Positions 1-10,888 of a DNA stretch of 64,000 nucleotides are shown one piece after another (position 1 is the stretch's first letter; every line of letters begins with the position of its first letter). Under the pieces are notes generated by a model. That model did not search any database. It worked only from the letters and a program-made list of their open reading frames with translations, and had not been told where the DNA came from. Where the stretch lies: contig OX387184.1 of NCBI GenBank assembly GCA_947561395.2, positions 1,550,001 to 1,614,000 of the forward strand, given 5' to 3'. The stretch comes from Buxus sempervirens. Taxonomy: Eukaryota > Streptophyta > Magnoliopsida > Buxales > Buxaceae. The translations under genes were made by a program, and so were the position numbers.

Positions 1-2000
1 TCATTTTTGTGTCCCTTGTTTTTGTTCGTTGTGAATGATAGTGTTCTGTTTGATTAGGAATACGTGCCCGTACACGATGGAGGCATCGCGACGGCAAGAT
101 GGGAAGTGGAGCAGGTCGAGTTCAACGCGTCTCTGCTTACTGAAATCGCTCGATGAAAGCAGACAGAAAAAGGGCGGAGAGGAATACATAATTTCCTTTT
201 TTTTCTTGTTCTTTTTGTTATATCAGTAGTCAGGTCTGATTTTGTTTCTTTCTTTTATTCTTCTCTTTTCCGGGATTCTGACTGGAAAGGGATGAAATAG
301 ATCAAAGAAAAAGTTATATTTTCTTGGATTGTGATTTGAGGCTGCTTCTTGTTCACCACTTCTTTTTCCTGTTAACAATCTGTACAAAGAACAAGTTGGT
401 AAAAACTGTAGCAGCTTTATTCACTCTTTTGGCTCTACCGTCTCCTCCTTTTCGCGTGCCAGCCTTACTGTTGCATTTATTTTTTAAAGGAGATTGGGGG
501 GGCTTCTTTTTCTTGGTGTCTTACCTTATTACCTTGTTCCCGTCCTGTCTTTGGGTTGTATATGATGTGGGTTTGGATTTTAGCTAACAGTTCTGACCGT
601 CGAAACGCCGAAGGTGTGGCCTCCTCCTTTTCTACTTCCACTTTTGGTGCAGGCCGTAAGCCCCGATGGAGATACTGGTTGGTTTGTTGCGGTAGCAGGA
701 CACTGTATACGTGATCATGCTCTAGTTTGGGCAAGTTCCTGTGGCTGTAGCAAGAGGGGAAGGTAGGGAGGCCGCCAGTGAAAAGAGGTTCAATGGGAGA
801 TCGGCTGTCTTTGTTCCAAAAGAAGTTCTGGAAAATGGTATAACCGTCCAATCATGGCGGCTTAACTAACCACGAAATGCCCTTTTCTGTGCGCCAGCTG
901 TACTGTTTTTTGAGTCGTTTTCTTTACTTGTTGGCGTCAATGGAAGTATTTAGCCACGTTTACCAAGTTTTTTGGGCGTGGCTGCTTTGGGATGGTTACC
1001 TTATTCCCTGGTATGTGATGTGTGGTCCACTCCCCACTCTTGGCTACAGAAAAAAAATTATTATTCTGAAGAATGCCCAGCCTAACTTTGACGTGCAATT
1101 ACAAAAAATGTGAACCCTTTTATTTAACTTTTGGATGTACGTTTAAGGTTGTCCGAAAGAGCCGAAACTCATGGAGGAATAATTTCAAAATAAAATAACA
1201 TTTTTACTATATGTGTCCTTTATCGAGGACATCATTCGGCTGTTTAGTCATTTCCTAATAAAGCTGGATTTGGGATACACAATAACGTGGAGCGGGCGAC
1301 CTAAGGCTTTTTTAATCAGACATCTGTAAGTGGGCCTACGCTTTATCGACTGCAAGAAGTTGACGCTGGTCCAAACCATCCGCCTGAGGAACTCCTTAGT
1401 CTCCTTAGATTATCCAAAACCCTAATTATGGGGACAGTTTCGTAAGTTGTCGTGGCCCGTGGGGTTACAATTTTGCCTCGTCAGTTGTTTCTTTTTCCTT
1501 CCAACTCATGGCTGTCCTTTGAACATCCATCTGACTTGACTTGTGCTTAAGTTTCCCACTCAAACGGAACTACATTGCCCATACTTGGTGGAAAGATTCT
1601 TCAGTTTAGATTGAGACCTTTTTTACCCAAATAATAATAATAATAATAATAATAATTCCCAAATCAATTTAATGAAATCGTACAAAACTCTGTTTCTCAA
1701 TCTGATTAAATCTGGTTTTGGTTTTTGTTTTCTAACAAATAATAATAATAATAATAACAGTGATTGTCAATTGAAGTGGGCTTGATCACTAGCCTATCAT
1801 CTTAAATCTACCAAGCATTTAGCGTTATCAACAATCCCAGTCATGGTTAGCGTAGTTGAGTTGCTAACGATCAACATTCTATAGAGGCGCCCACATGCAC
1901 TAGTCTGCGAAATGTTTGGCCCGCCAGAGCACAACCGAACTCTAGCTACACACATCTTGTGAAGTGATACTTGTACGTAGTGAATTATTGGTTTTTTTTT
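1..2000. other. No recognisable gene; AT-rich, two (ATA)n microsatellites
   Basis: Only short open frames without family similarity are present on either strand. Two trinucleotide (ATA/AAT) microsatellites lie at about 1629-1657 and 1737-1758. I see no convincing coding, RNA or transposon feature here, although 440-560 and 885-1020 share a loosely similar T-rich text that could be an old duplication. Confidence 0.5.
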
Positions 2001-2002
2001 AG

Positions 2003-2265
2003 GAAAAATTGGTTTTTAGTGATGCTTTTTCAAAGTTCATTAAGAGTTTCTTTCAAAAATGCTTTAAAAGAGACTTGCAAACTTCACTTGTAACAAAATA
2101 AGTGAAAAGGTTTTCAAAGTCTTTTAAGGGCATTTTCGGAAGAAATACTTAATAAAAACACCGATTCTCAATTATGTTAAAAAGTATCACTAAAAATCAA
2201 TTACAAAAAATTGGTCAACTGAATCTGAATTATTTTGAAAAAGCATCACTAAAAAACAATTTCTC
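2003..2265. repeat. Foldback MITE-like element (complete copy)
   Basis: The left arm near 2007-2038 contains TTTTTAGTGATGCTTTTTCA. Its inverted match lies at about 2232-2262 (TGAAAAAGCATCACTAAAAA). The arms flank a short AT-rich spacer. No target site duplication was established. The duplicated segment at 5501-6145 keeps the right arm but lacks the left one, so the duplication breakpoint lies inside this element. Confidence 0.55.
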
Positions 2266-2676
2266 CTTTTATTTAATATACATTATTCCAAGGTTTTTTT
2301 TAAGCATTAGCAAAGATTTTTTAATTTTAATTTTTATACTCGTCTTTTATATGATGGAAACTTGATTAACAGCGCGATCTTTTCTAAAGTCTCACAGGAA
2401 CCAATGCAAACAAGTTGGTAGAGATTTAGCTGCCTTAGCAATATTCATGACTAGCCCATTAATATTATAATACCCTATTTATCTAGAAGGAAGAAAAAAA
2501 ATTGATGTGTACTGCATTTTATGTGGACTTCATCATTTAATCAAATATATTTTTTATTTAGCTTGGTAAAGCACAAAATTGAGGAAACTAACTAACTACA
2601 TGTAAGTTCATTTTTGCACGTGAACAGTACTAGTGAAGTTGATCAAAAATAGATACTCCTTATCACAAGTATTTTC
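2041..2676. repeat. ~640-bp direct repeat, copy A
   Basis: This segment (starting TAAGAGTTTCTTTC) is nearly identical to 5501-6145, with only scattered substitutions and small indels. The two copies abut the ends of the 2.8-kb insert at about 2677-5500. The ends are not TG..CA and no primer-binding site is seen, so LTRs are unlikely. A segmental duplication associated with the insert fits better. Confidence 0.7.
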
Positions 2677-2968
2677 CGGACATTTGTTTCAGGGGAAAAT
2701 GAAAATTAATGGAAAATATTTTCCAAATTGATGGAAAACAACTTCCGCTAAAATTCAGCGGAAGTTATTTTCCGCCAGGGTATTACGACATAACGTGTTT
2801 TGATTTTTTTTTTTTCGTCCTCGACTTCGACTCTCTTCTTCCTTCTCTCAGGCACGACGAAACTCTAATTTGACATTTCTTTATGTTTGCCTTTTCGGGT
2901 TGTCCCTCCGACCTTGCCATATCCCTAACTTTCTTCTGACATAAACACTCTCAACTCACTCTCTAAAG

Positions 2969-3097
2969 ATGTCTAGCAGAAGGTCACGCTCTAGACAGCA
3001 GTCAAGGACTTCGAGGATAACTGATGATCAGATCAACGATCTCATATCCAAGTTAAAACAACTTATTCCAGAGCTTCGCAATAGGCAATCAGACAAG
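2969..3097 (+). pseudogene. PRE-type atypical bHLH, first exon only
   Basis: The 43-codon exon starts [10 protein letters not shown], continues with [20 protein letters not shown], and ends ...RQSDK before a GT donor (GTAATT). This matches the N-terminal half of the PRE (PACLOBUTRAZOL RESISTANCE/ILI) small non-DNA-binding HLH proteins, which antagonise bHLH repressors and promote cell elongation. These proteins are normally ~90-105 aa with a second exon encoding helix 2. I find no second exon (expected Val-Leu-Gln-Glu-Thr-type helix) in the following kilobase, so this looks like a captured or truncated fragment. The Ser/Arg-rich start and plausible 5' UTR upstream argue that it was copied from a genuine gene. 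Confidence 0.7.
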
Positions 3098-3860
3098 GTA
3101 ATTTGAGGTTTTCTCCATACCATTCCTGTCTCTTCTCTTTCTATTTCTCCACTTTGTATTTGTGTAGTCAACCATCACTTGAAATACAGAGAGAGCGACA
3201 AGAGCTCTTGCTGGAGGAAACCATTCTCGAGTCTGAAGAAGGATGCTGGGTCTGTTCGCCGGCTGCAAAGCGAGAGCTAAACAAGACATAGGTGAAGGGT
3301 TTTTGTTGAATCCTCTGAGATCTAGGGTTTCTCAGCTTTTTTTTTTTTTTTAAAACATTGTAAAATTGTTCGATTTTACTTGAAAATAGAATTTTTACCA
3401 CAGGTTTTCTCCATTCTTTATGGCAAGCATATTTCAAGATTTGAACAACAAAATGGTAGAAATTTTGTCAACGGACACGGCGAACCTTTTCTTCTTGTCA
3501 TAGCCCAGCGATTTTTTAGCATTTGAAATGCCTTCAGGATTAAAAAATTGTGTGAAAATATGAGTCAAAAAATTCAATTTTTGTGAAACGTTGTATGCCA
3601 TCGTAGGAGGAAGGGGTTTCACAATGGCATCAATGCTGAAAACTCGTTGAAGAAACTGAAAGTTCCTTTGAAAGCTGTATCTAAGCTCTGGATTGATCTC
3701 GGAAAGCGATTCGTCATGTTCGGTGGATTTCAAGGAGGCGGATTTCCTTCGAGGAACATACATGGTGGGTGTCGTTCCAGGTTGGTTAGTGGCTTTGAGC
3801 TTGGCATCTTGGAACTTTTTTGGTTTCTCTTCGTCCCTCCATGGCGCCGAAGAGAGGAGT

Positions 3861-5183
3861 CACTACAAAAATGAGGAGAATTAGCGACGCTTATTAGCGG
3901 CGGTAACCAAATTCCTACCGCTAAAAGCACTATTACCGGCGGTAAAAGCACTTCCCGCCCCTAAAAATTAATTTTCCATTTTTTTCGCGCCAAAAATCTA
4001 TGCGCGCGACTTTTTTCGGCGCGAAATAGCTTTTAGCGGCGGTAGCTACCGCCGCTATATTAAGTTTGCCGGCAACAAGTTGGCGGGAAGTTCCGCGAAG
4101 ACTTTTAGCGGCGGTAATCTAATTCCCGCCCCTAAAAGAGGACTTTTTGGGGCGGTAAACAATAAAAGCCATTTATTAAAAAACAAAAATTACTTTTAGG
4201 GGCCGAAAAGCGTAGCTGGGGAAAAAAATTGTAAACTTTTTACCGGCGGTTTTTACAACCGCCGGTAAAACTAAATTAAAACATGTTTTACCGGCGGTTA
4301 ACCGCCGGTAAATAAGTTAGTCATTTTTTTGAAAAATTGAGATGGAGCTATTGAGAGACTTTTTAGGGGCGGGAATTTATTACCGCCGGTAAAAGCAAAA
4401 GCGGGAATTTTTCCCGCATCCTAAATCAAATGAATTTCGTTTAACTTTTAGCGGCGGTAAAATTTTATTCGACTTTTAGCGGCGGTAATTTGTTACCGCC
4501 GCTAAAAGTCTCTTCTATATATACAACCCGAACCTCTTCTTCTTCCCCTTATATTTTTCTTCTTATCTTTTCCTTCTCTTCTCTCTCTCTCTCTACAGGT
4601 ATGTATTTTTCTTTTTATTTATTATTTATATTTTCTTTTCTCTTTTGTAAAATTATTCTCTCACTAACATCCTAGTTTTTCTCTCTCTACAGGTTTCTTC
4701 AAAGGTTTCACTCTCTCTCTATTTCTCTTTCTCAAACTCTCTGTATCCCTATCTCCTTCTCTCTTTCTCTTTCTCTTTCTCTCTCTATCTCTATCTCTCT
4801 TTCTCAAACCCTATCTCCTTCTCTCTTTCTCTTTCTCAAACTCTCTCTATCCCTATCTCCTTCTCTCTCTCTCTCTCTCTCTAAAAGTTCGGCAGCAGAA
4901 ATTTTTTTTTATTTTTTTAATATGTTTTTAGCGGCGGTAATTTACCGCCGCTAAAAACCATTATATTGTTTTTTTTTATTTTTTATATTTTTTTTACCGG
5001 CGGTATTATTCCGCTGGTAATGGCTTAGAAATAGCGGCGGTAAGCAAATTACCGCCGCTAAAACCTTTACCGTCAGCATTTTTTGCGACGGGAGGCCTTA
5101 CCACCGGTAATGGTATTACCGGCGGTAATTGTATGTTTACCGGCGGTACCCTACCGCCGGTAAAAACCTGTTTTTTTGTAGTG
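3861..5183. mobile_element. Non-autonomous CACTA (En/Spm-type) transposon, 1323 bp
   Basis: Termini are CACTACAAAAATGAGG at the left and, reverse-complemented, CACTACAAAAAAACAGG at the right. A 3-bp target site duplication AGT occurs at 3858-3860 and 5184-5186. Many subterminal copies of AGCGGCGGTAA and ACCGGCGGTAA motifs in both orientations occupy the outer ~650 bp and ~270 bp, as expected for transposase-binding arrays in CACTA elements. The centre (4540-4885) is a CT-rich microsatellite. There is no transposase ORF, so it depends on an autonomous partner. Confidence 0.92.
4540..4885 (+). repeat. CT-rich low-complexity tract within the CACTA element
   Basis: Runs of CTCTCT and TTTCTC-type simple repeats, interrupted by CTCTATCCCTATCTC-type units. 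No coding signal. Confidence 0.85.
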
Positions 5184-5500
5184 AGTTGCTTCTTCTTCAT
5201 ATCCACAGAGACACTCTCAGCTGTTTCTAGGGTTTTCTAAATTTTCTTCTTTGATGTAATCATGGTGAGGACGGTGTTCGTGATCCTTCTAAAAAGCTTA
5301 CAGTGAAGATGGAGTGAGAGAATTCAATTGGATTGTTTGTTGTCGCAGTGAACGGGATCTATGAAATAAAAATTCTAAAACATTTTCCGTGTTACATCCA
5401 AACACTTGGCAAATTTTATTCTAGAAAATATTTTCTTGGAAAATTTTCTTCCGAAAAATATTTTCCACCGGAGAATATTTTCTGGTGAAACAAATAGAGC

Positions 5501-6145
5501 ATAAGAGTTTCTTTCAAAAATGCCTTAAAAGAGACTTGCAAACTTCACTTGTAACAAAATAAGTGAAAAGGTTTTCAAAGTCTTTTCAGGGCATTTTCGG
5601 AAGAATACTTAATAAAAACACTGATTCTTAATTATGTTAAAAAGTATCACTAAAAATCAATTACCAAAAATTGGTTGACTGAATCTGAATTATTTTAAAA
5701 AAGCATCACTTAAAAACAATTTCTCCTTTTATTTGATATACATTACTCCAAGGTTTTTTTTTTAAACATTAGCAAAGATTTTTTTAATTTTAATTTTTGT
5801 ACTTGTCTTTTATATGATGGAAACTTGATTAACAGCGCGATATTTTCTAAAGTCCCACAGGAACCAATGCAAACAAAGTTGGCAGAGGTTTAGCTGCCTT
5901 AGCAATATTCATGACTAGCCCATGAATATTATAATACCCTATTTATCTAGAAGGAAGAAAAAAATTGATGTGTACTTCTGCATTTTATGTGGACTTCATC
6001 ATTTAATCAAATATATTTTTTATTTAGCTTGGTAAAGCACAAAATTGAGGAAACTAACTAACTACATGTAAGTTCATTTTTGCACGTGAACAGTACTGGT
6101 GAAGTTGATCAAAAAATAACCATTCCTTATCGCAATTATTTTTGT
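5501..6145. repeat. ~640-bp direct repeat, copy B
   Basis: Near-identical to 2041-2676, beginning just after the right terminus of the composite insert. It contains the right arm of the foldback MITE (about 5690-5725) but not the left arm, so this copy is the derived one. Confidence 0.7.
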
Positions 6146-7470
6146 ATACGTTAATGAAACTTGAAAATGATAATTTAGTCTGAAATATAGTAGTAAAACT
6201 TTTAAGGGCGATATTTGTATCATAAACCTCGACATAATATTTTATATTATTATTACAAGACAAAGCATATAACTAAAAAAATTTACTTTTTAGCTGGAAG
6301 TTATAGCAGTGGTAAATTTGATTAATCAAATAGGAAATGACAAAATGCCAGTAAAAATTTTAAAAATGATTTTATATTTTTGAAAGCTTAAATTTTCAGT
6401 TTCCAGACGCAGGATTGTATTTGAATTGGTTGTTTTCCTTTTATTTTCCTTAATAAACACAAATTTATGGTTTTTCAGTACTCGGGAATTTAATACTAGG
6501 ACGTGAAAAGTAGTCCTCACTCCTCAGTAGTCCTCAGACATTGCCTTGTTGAATTCGACAGGGGCAGCGTTAGACTTGTAGAGGCCTGAGCAAGAAAAAC
6601 TATAAAAAAAAAAAAAATTTGTACAATGGACTGGGCCGCCAAACCTAAACTGTCGCGTACGCATGTGTCGAGAATGGGCAACGTTCCTCAAGATCTCTCA
6701 TCCTACCACTGAATTAAACATCGGGAGGTCTTAACCAGAAACACGGTGCCCTAGATGCATCCTCACCTCCTGGAAACGAGAGGTTTAGGTTCCACAAGAG
6801 AAGGATGAAGGGAGTGGGCCGGCCTTTTGATGCTTTCTACTTCGAATTTTGGGGTGTCAAAGGCTGTTAGAAGGTTTGAGCTTAGGGGGTTAATAATTTT
6901 GAAAGTAAGTGCAGCTTGGTTCAGCTTCTTATGATCCATCATCATCTAAAACTAGATAATTGGATAATATGCGATATCATTCTTTAAGATTAGTTTGGTC
7001 TTTGTATCTTATAGAGTAGAGCAGGTATTAAATTTGGTAGTTGATTTCCTTGGACTATTAGAATAGAAAAGGAGAATTATGACCTCTTCCAATAATGCGT
7101 CCTTTTCAAATAGGTTATGCTGTCACATTCTGCCAGCAACCCATGTATCCTCCAACTTAATTTCTTCTTACTCCTGCTTCCTACACCATAAGGGCATGGT
7201 TAACGGTACTCAAAATTAGGATGATTTAATGCCCGCTGATAGGGCGTGTCAAGAATCTATTACCCATGCTTGTGTCCCAACCGTGCCATCATAAAATCCA
7301 TTGGCACGGGTGGACAAAAGGATGCATGGAACAAAGATCTTGCTGAATCTGTTCCCATTTGATAAGCCTTTCGAAAACAATGATCAAATAATTATGGGCG
7401 TAGCAGTAACCGGCATGGTATTTGGTAGGCAAGGGGAGCATATAGTTAAAGAATAACCCGTTTCATAACA
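6146..7470. other. No gene seen
   Basis: Only short frames without recognisable families. From about 7476 the sequence becomes recognisably related to 10956-10980, 11313-11339 and 13300-13450, the upstream part of the duplicated DUF241 unit. Confidence 0.4.
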
Positions 7471-8261
7471 AATTGTTGGTGAGAATGTTAACACGGTCGT
7501 CACATGAGTAGGGAGACCCTCGATGACACCTTTTGTATACTGTACGGCAAAGAAAAGAAAACCAATTAAATTCCTTGGTCTCCAGTAACATGCAGTAAAT
7601 GGACTCTGTAACTGTATTGTTTTATATTGTTTCCACATGAGGCCTACTTGAAAAACAACGACCGCAATATGCTCCACATGAAAGCATAGCAATGCACCCT
7701 TTTAAGTATCCTGCAATTTGACGGCTGTCATACAATCGCTGCCAACGTTGTTAGAAAAATTTCTTTTTGAGCATATAAATAAATCTTCTGCTAGCAATAG
7801 CATACGTGTAGTAACCGTATTATGCATGTCAGCAACTTGTCTTGTCTTTAGTGCTACGGAGAAATAGGACGTAAGTTGGGGTCCTCATGGTCTTTATTTA
7901 TTTATTGCCAGACTGTAAAACCACTGCAAGAGGTTCTCGCGGATGAATTATTGGATAAGGTTTATTGATGAGGTCAGGGTTTAAGGGAAAGTTGGTATGT
8001 CGGGAGGAGGAGGAGCAAAGAAGTCGCTGACATTCTATAGAGATTACGAAACTGCGTACAATTTGACCAAAATAATAATAATAATATTTGAAACTGCGTA
8101 CAACCTCTAGCTGGCAAAACCGTGGGGCAGGAAAATGAATCCACTGCAACACCCACATCACCCTGTATCACATGTTCATGGATTCCTCTTCCCTGCTAGC
8201 TAGTGGCTACTGGCTAGTACTCTTCTAATTTCAACCCCTCCTCCTGGGGAGTTGCAATGTC

Positions 8262-8275
8262 TAAATATATATACA
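8262..8275 (+). promoter_or_regulatory. TATA box of DUF241 gene 1
   Basis: The motif TAAATATATATACAG lies ~65 bp upstream of the ATG at 8337. The equivalent CTATATATACACAC is conserved in the duplicate at 14096-14109. Confidence 0.55.
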
Positions 8276-8336
8276 GACCCCCCACGCAGAACAACCCAAG
8301 TCGTAGATCCAAAACGAAACAGCCATTACAACAAAC

Positions 8337-9458
8337 ATGGCTGCTTCTCCTGCTGAGACAAACACCCCTCTCGGTCTTCACAATCTTCGATCCATTAGCT
8401 TGCCCCTTAGATCACATCCTACCGCTCTTCGAATTATTCAAGAGAAGCTGAACAAACTGTTCAAGATTTGCGAGCCTCTGAGGTCGACTGCTTCCCCCTC
8501 CAAGGTGGAAACAATCTGTGTTCCTCTATCTGACCTCGGGGATCTGTATCGATGCGTTGGAGAATTTCTCCAATTGCCGGCGACCCAACGAGCCTTCTCC
8601 CACCATCAGCATGAGAACTGGGTGGAGGAGGCCCTCGATGAGTCTGTAAGGTTGATAGACATATGTGGCACCACCAGGGACATCATCTTGCAGATGAAGG
8701 AACGTGTTCGAGATCTTCAATCCAGTTTACGTAGGCGAAGGTGTGGAGACTCTAGCTTGGAAGTCAGTATTGCTTCTTTCATCTGCTACAGAAAGAAGAT
8801 GAACAAGGATATAGTGAAGTGCCTAGCTGCATTGAACCGACGAAACAATGACAAGCAGCTGGGGTCGTCTCCCATCTTGGATCTGGACCACCACCCAGCA
8901 GCACTGGTGGTTCAAGTGCTGGGAGAAGTCGGTGCAGCCACCGTATCCATATTTAGATCCCTCTTGAGTCACCTGTCTGCACCAGTACGGTCCAAGCCCA
9001 AGTCCGGTTGCAGGTGGCCGCTGCTTTCCAAAATGATGAACAAAAAACGACTGCTAACGAGGGAAGGCGAGCATATGAATGATCTGGAGAACGTTGATAT
9101 TGCGCTGATCCATTGCCTATGTGATCATCAACAAGGTTCAAGCATGGATGCCCGAGCGGAAAGGATGCGAATGGCCCAGAAAAGGTTGGAGGCGTTGGAG
9201 ACAGGACTTGAAGGCGTTGAAGAGGGATTGGAGACCACGTGCAGGCGACAAATCCAAACAAGAGTCCCTCTGCTTAACATCTTCACTCCCTTGGGTGATC
9301 TCCCCCGCGCTCAACCGCCGTTGTGTGCATCCGACTCCATCCTTGGCTTCCGAATTTTAGAGGGTTTGCTAATTGATTTCATTCTTGAAACCTACATTTC
9401 TGTACATGAGTTAAAGCTAAGGTGCATTACAACTTTACAGAATAATAATAAAAATTAA
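8337..9458 (+). CDS. DUF241 family protein (copy 1)
   Basis: Intronless 373-aa protein starting MAASPAETNTPLGLHNLRSI. The N-terminal LPLRSHPTALRIIQEKLNKL, the central LYRCVGEFLQLPAT and WVEEALDESVRLIDICG, and the long basic helix DIILQMKERVRDLQSSLRRR are typical of the plant-specific DUF241 family (At2g17080-like). These are helical proteins of unknown molecular function. The C-terminal half is heptad-like (KRLEALETGLEGVEEGLETT) and probably coiled coil. No signal peptide or membrane segment is seen. A TATA box sits at the expected distance upstream, supporting this start. It is one of two tandem duplicates; the other is at 14186-15298 and differs by only a few percent over most of its length. 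Confidence 0.9.
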   Translation: MAASPAETNTPLGLHNLRSISLPLRSHPTALRIIQEKLNKLFKICEPLRSTASPSKVETICVPLSDLGDLYRCVGEFLQLPATQRAFSHHQHENWVEEALDESVRLIDICGTTRDIILQMKERVRDLQSSLRRRRCGDSSLEVSIASFICYRKKMNKDIVKCLAALNRRNNDKQLGSSPILDLDHHPAALVVQVLGEVGAATVSIFRSLLSHLSAPVRSKPKSGCRWPLLSKMMNKKRLLTREGEHMNDLENVDIALIHCLCDHQQGSSMDARAERMRMAQKRLEALETGLEGVEEGLETTCRRQIQTRVPLLNIFTPLGDLPRAQPPLCASDSILGFRILEGLLIDFILETYISVHELKLRCITTLQNNNKN

Positions 9459-10100
9459 AATTTTGAAGGCACCCAATTAGCCTTGCCTTTTCTTCACCCA
9501 ATTTAGCCTTGCCTTTTCTTTTCTTGTTCCTAACCGAGCCTCCTCTCTCTCTCTCTCAAAAGAGAAATTCATCATACTTACTTCTGCCAAATGTCTCAGT
9601 GCAAGAAGGGCTGTATAAGACCGTTCCTATTACAAGCTCGAGCTTGTTTGGGAATGGTGTTCTACATGGTACCAGAGCCTTAAGCAAATGTCAGATCCTG
9701 GGTTCAAACCTCCACTTTACCCGTTGAGAAAAAATATTCCACGTGTAGGGCCTCCCTAAAAAAGAGGTTTGAATCCGGCCCACACGTGAGGGGGAATATT
9801 TAATTATATTCGTGAATAAGGGCTACTATAATATAAATCTTGGATACAATTTCTTGTAGTATATTTGCTTGCGAAATACAAACGTGTGAGTCATGTGTGA
9901 ATCTTGGGACTCGCACGGCAGAATTATCGGAGTTCTGAAACCCAACTTTCTTCCCCCTCGAGAGTGTTGGAGATCAAAGCATATCTTCTACTGTCACATC
10001 AATGGGAACACGTGAAAACAATGTACTCGTGCGAACAAATAATATTATACCAATTTACAAATGCCCGGTTGGCGTGCCCTTATCTGTTTCCATTGGAAGC

Positions 10101-10888
10101 ATGGTTTCCCGGTTGGACCGGCCGGTCCGTACCGGGATCGGATGATCCCAATCTAGTATTTCGGTCTGAGATCATCTTATTAAAACGGATGACATTTGAC
10201 CGACCGGTCTGTAGTCAGGCTGGTCCGATCCATAATCAGTCTAGTCTAAATATTTCAGAAAATTTTAAAAAATATCAAAAAAATCATTTATAATTGTTAA
10301 AAATGATAGATGATTGATATAAATATAATAATGTTGATATTATATATTATAATATCAAATTATATCTTTATATTATAATATATCATCACAAAAAGTAACA
10401 TATAACATATAAATTGATATTATATGTTATATTTATCATAGCATATAATTTGATATATATCAAAATATATTTAAAACAACTTATAAAGTTATAATGTTAA
10501 ATTATACTATGTGTTATAACATAATGATATGCTATAATGTCAAATTATAACAAAATAACATATTGTTTGTTATAATTATAGCATATCAAATTACATGTTA
10601 AAATTTGACAATTTTAACGTAGATTTTCAACTTTATTATATCTTATATCAATCATCTATAAATGTTTATATCATTTATAAATAAATTTTCTTTATTTTTT
10701 TGACACTTCTAAATTTTTCTGAATTTTTAAAACCGGACCGGATTGGATCGAATCTATACCAATCCAAAGCAAATCAATTTTTTTCTAATTTTTTTACCAG
10801 ATCGACTTGGACTGGCCGGTCCAGCCAATCTAGTACAGTTTGTACCGCGATCGGGCCGGACCGGTTCGATCCCAATCTTGAAAACCTT
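10101..10888. mobile_element. ~0.8-kb foldback (long-TIR) non-autonomous element
   Basis: The left arm (10101-10300) has ATGGTTTCCCGGTTGGACCG and the right arm (about 10680-10888), read in reverse, AAGGTTTTCAAGATTGGGAT. Both continue through repeated CCGGTCCG text. The AT-rich centre is itself palindromic: GATAGATGATTGATATAA near 10302 is mirrored by TTATATCAATCATCTATAAA near 10645. The duplicated unit at 15912-15925 (CATTGGAAGCATGG then AGACAAAA) represents the empty site, and both flanks here resume around ATGG. No transposase. Superfamily unresolved; the TSD is only ~4 bp as aligned. Confidence 0.65.

Larger units (their letters stand above)
3434..5200 (-). pseudogene. Conserved plant ORF (about 146 codons) split by a CACTA element
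   Basis: Reading the minus strand, an ORF starts at 5200 (ATG AAG AAG AAG CAA CT), stops at the CACTA insertion (3861-5183), and resumes at 3857. Omitting the element and one 3-bp TSD copy gives a continuous 147-codon frame ending at 3434. The protein begins MKKKQLLSSAPWRDEE and contains ELRYSFQRNFQFLQRVFSID, then a VKPLPPTMAYNVSQ segment and FFNPEGISNAKKSLG. The well-ordered aromatic and charged pattern suggests a real conserved protein, but I cannot name its function. Present start codons downstream of the element (for example at 3763) would give a shortened product. It sits inside the composite insert and may itself be a captured copy. Confidence 0.5.
2677..5500. mobile_element. Degenerate TIR-bounded composite insert carrying host gene pieces
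   Basis: The left end (about 2681) reads CATTTGTTTCAGGGGAAAAT. The reverse complement of the right end (about 5476-5500) reads TATTTGTTTCACCAGAAAAT. Both ends continue into GGAAAATATTTTCC-type text, which marks decayed terminal inverted repeats of a non-autonomous DNA transposon. Inside are a PRE-type bHLH first exon (+), an unidentified protein-like stretch near 3170-3290 (-), and a conserved ORF (-) split by a later CACTA insertion. No transposase was seen and no clear TSD was found, because the flanks are the two copies of a ~640-bp direct repeat. Superfamily is uncertain. Confidence 0.45.
7476..10100 (+). repeat. Segmental tandem duplication, unit 1 (contains DUF241 gene 1)
   Basis: Promoter, coding and downstream text of this unit reappear at about 13300-15930. 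Matching blocks: the segment starting AGGCCTACTTGAAAAACAA (7643 and 13373), the ATTGGATAAGGTTTATTGATG block (about 7950 and 13790), the entire CDS, and a 3' block from GGGCTACTATAATATAAATC (9828 and 15646) to CATTGGAAGCATGG (10091 and 15912). Unit 1 carries an extra ~200 bp at about 9615-9820 that unit 2 lacks. Confidence 0.8.

Noticed and set aside
324..1113. Open frames of 78-124 codons on both strands
   Set aside because: No family motif, low-complexity composition, opposite-strand overlap; consistent with chance frames in T-rich DNA.
2041..6145. The 640-bp direct repeats as LTRs of a gene-carrying retrotransposon
   Set aside because: Ends are not TG..CA, no primer-binding site or polypurine tract, and one breakpoint cuts through a MITE.
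9667..9682. TGGTACCAGAGC resembling an initiator-tRNA primer-binding site of an LTR retrotransposon
   Set aside because: No LTR end (..CA) immediately upstream and no internal retroviral domains; at most a small unplaced retroelement scrap.
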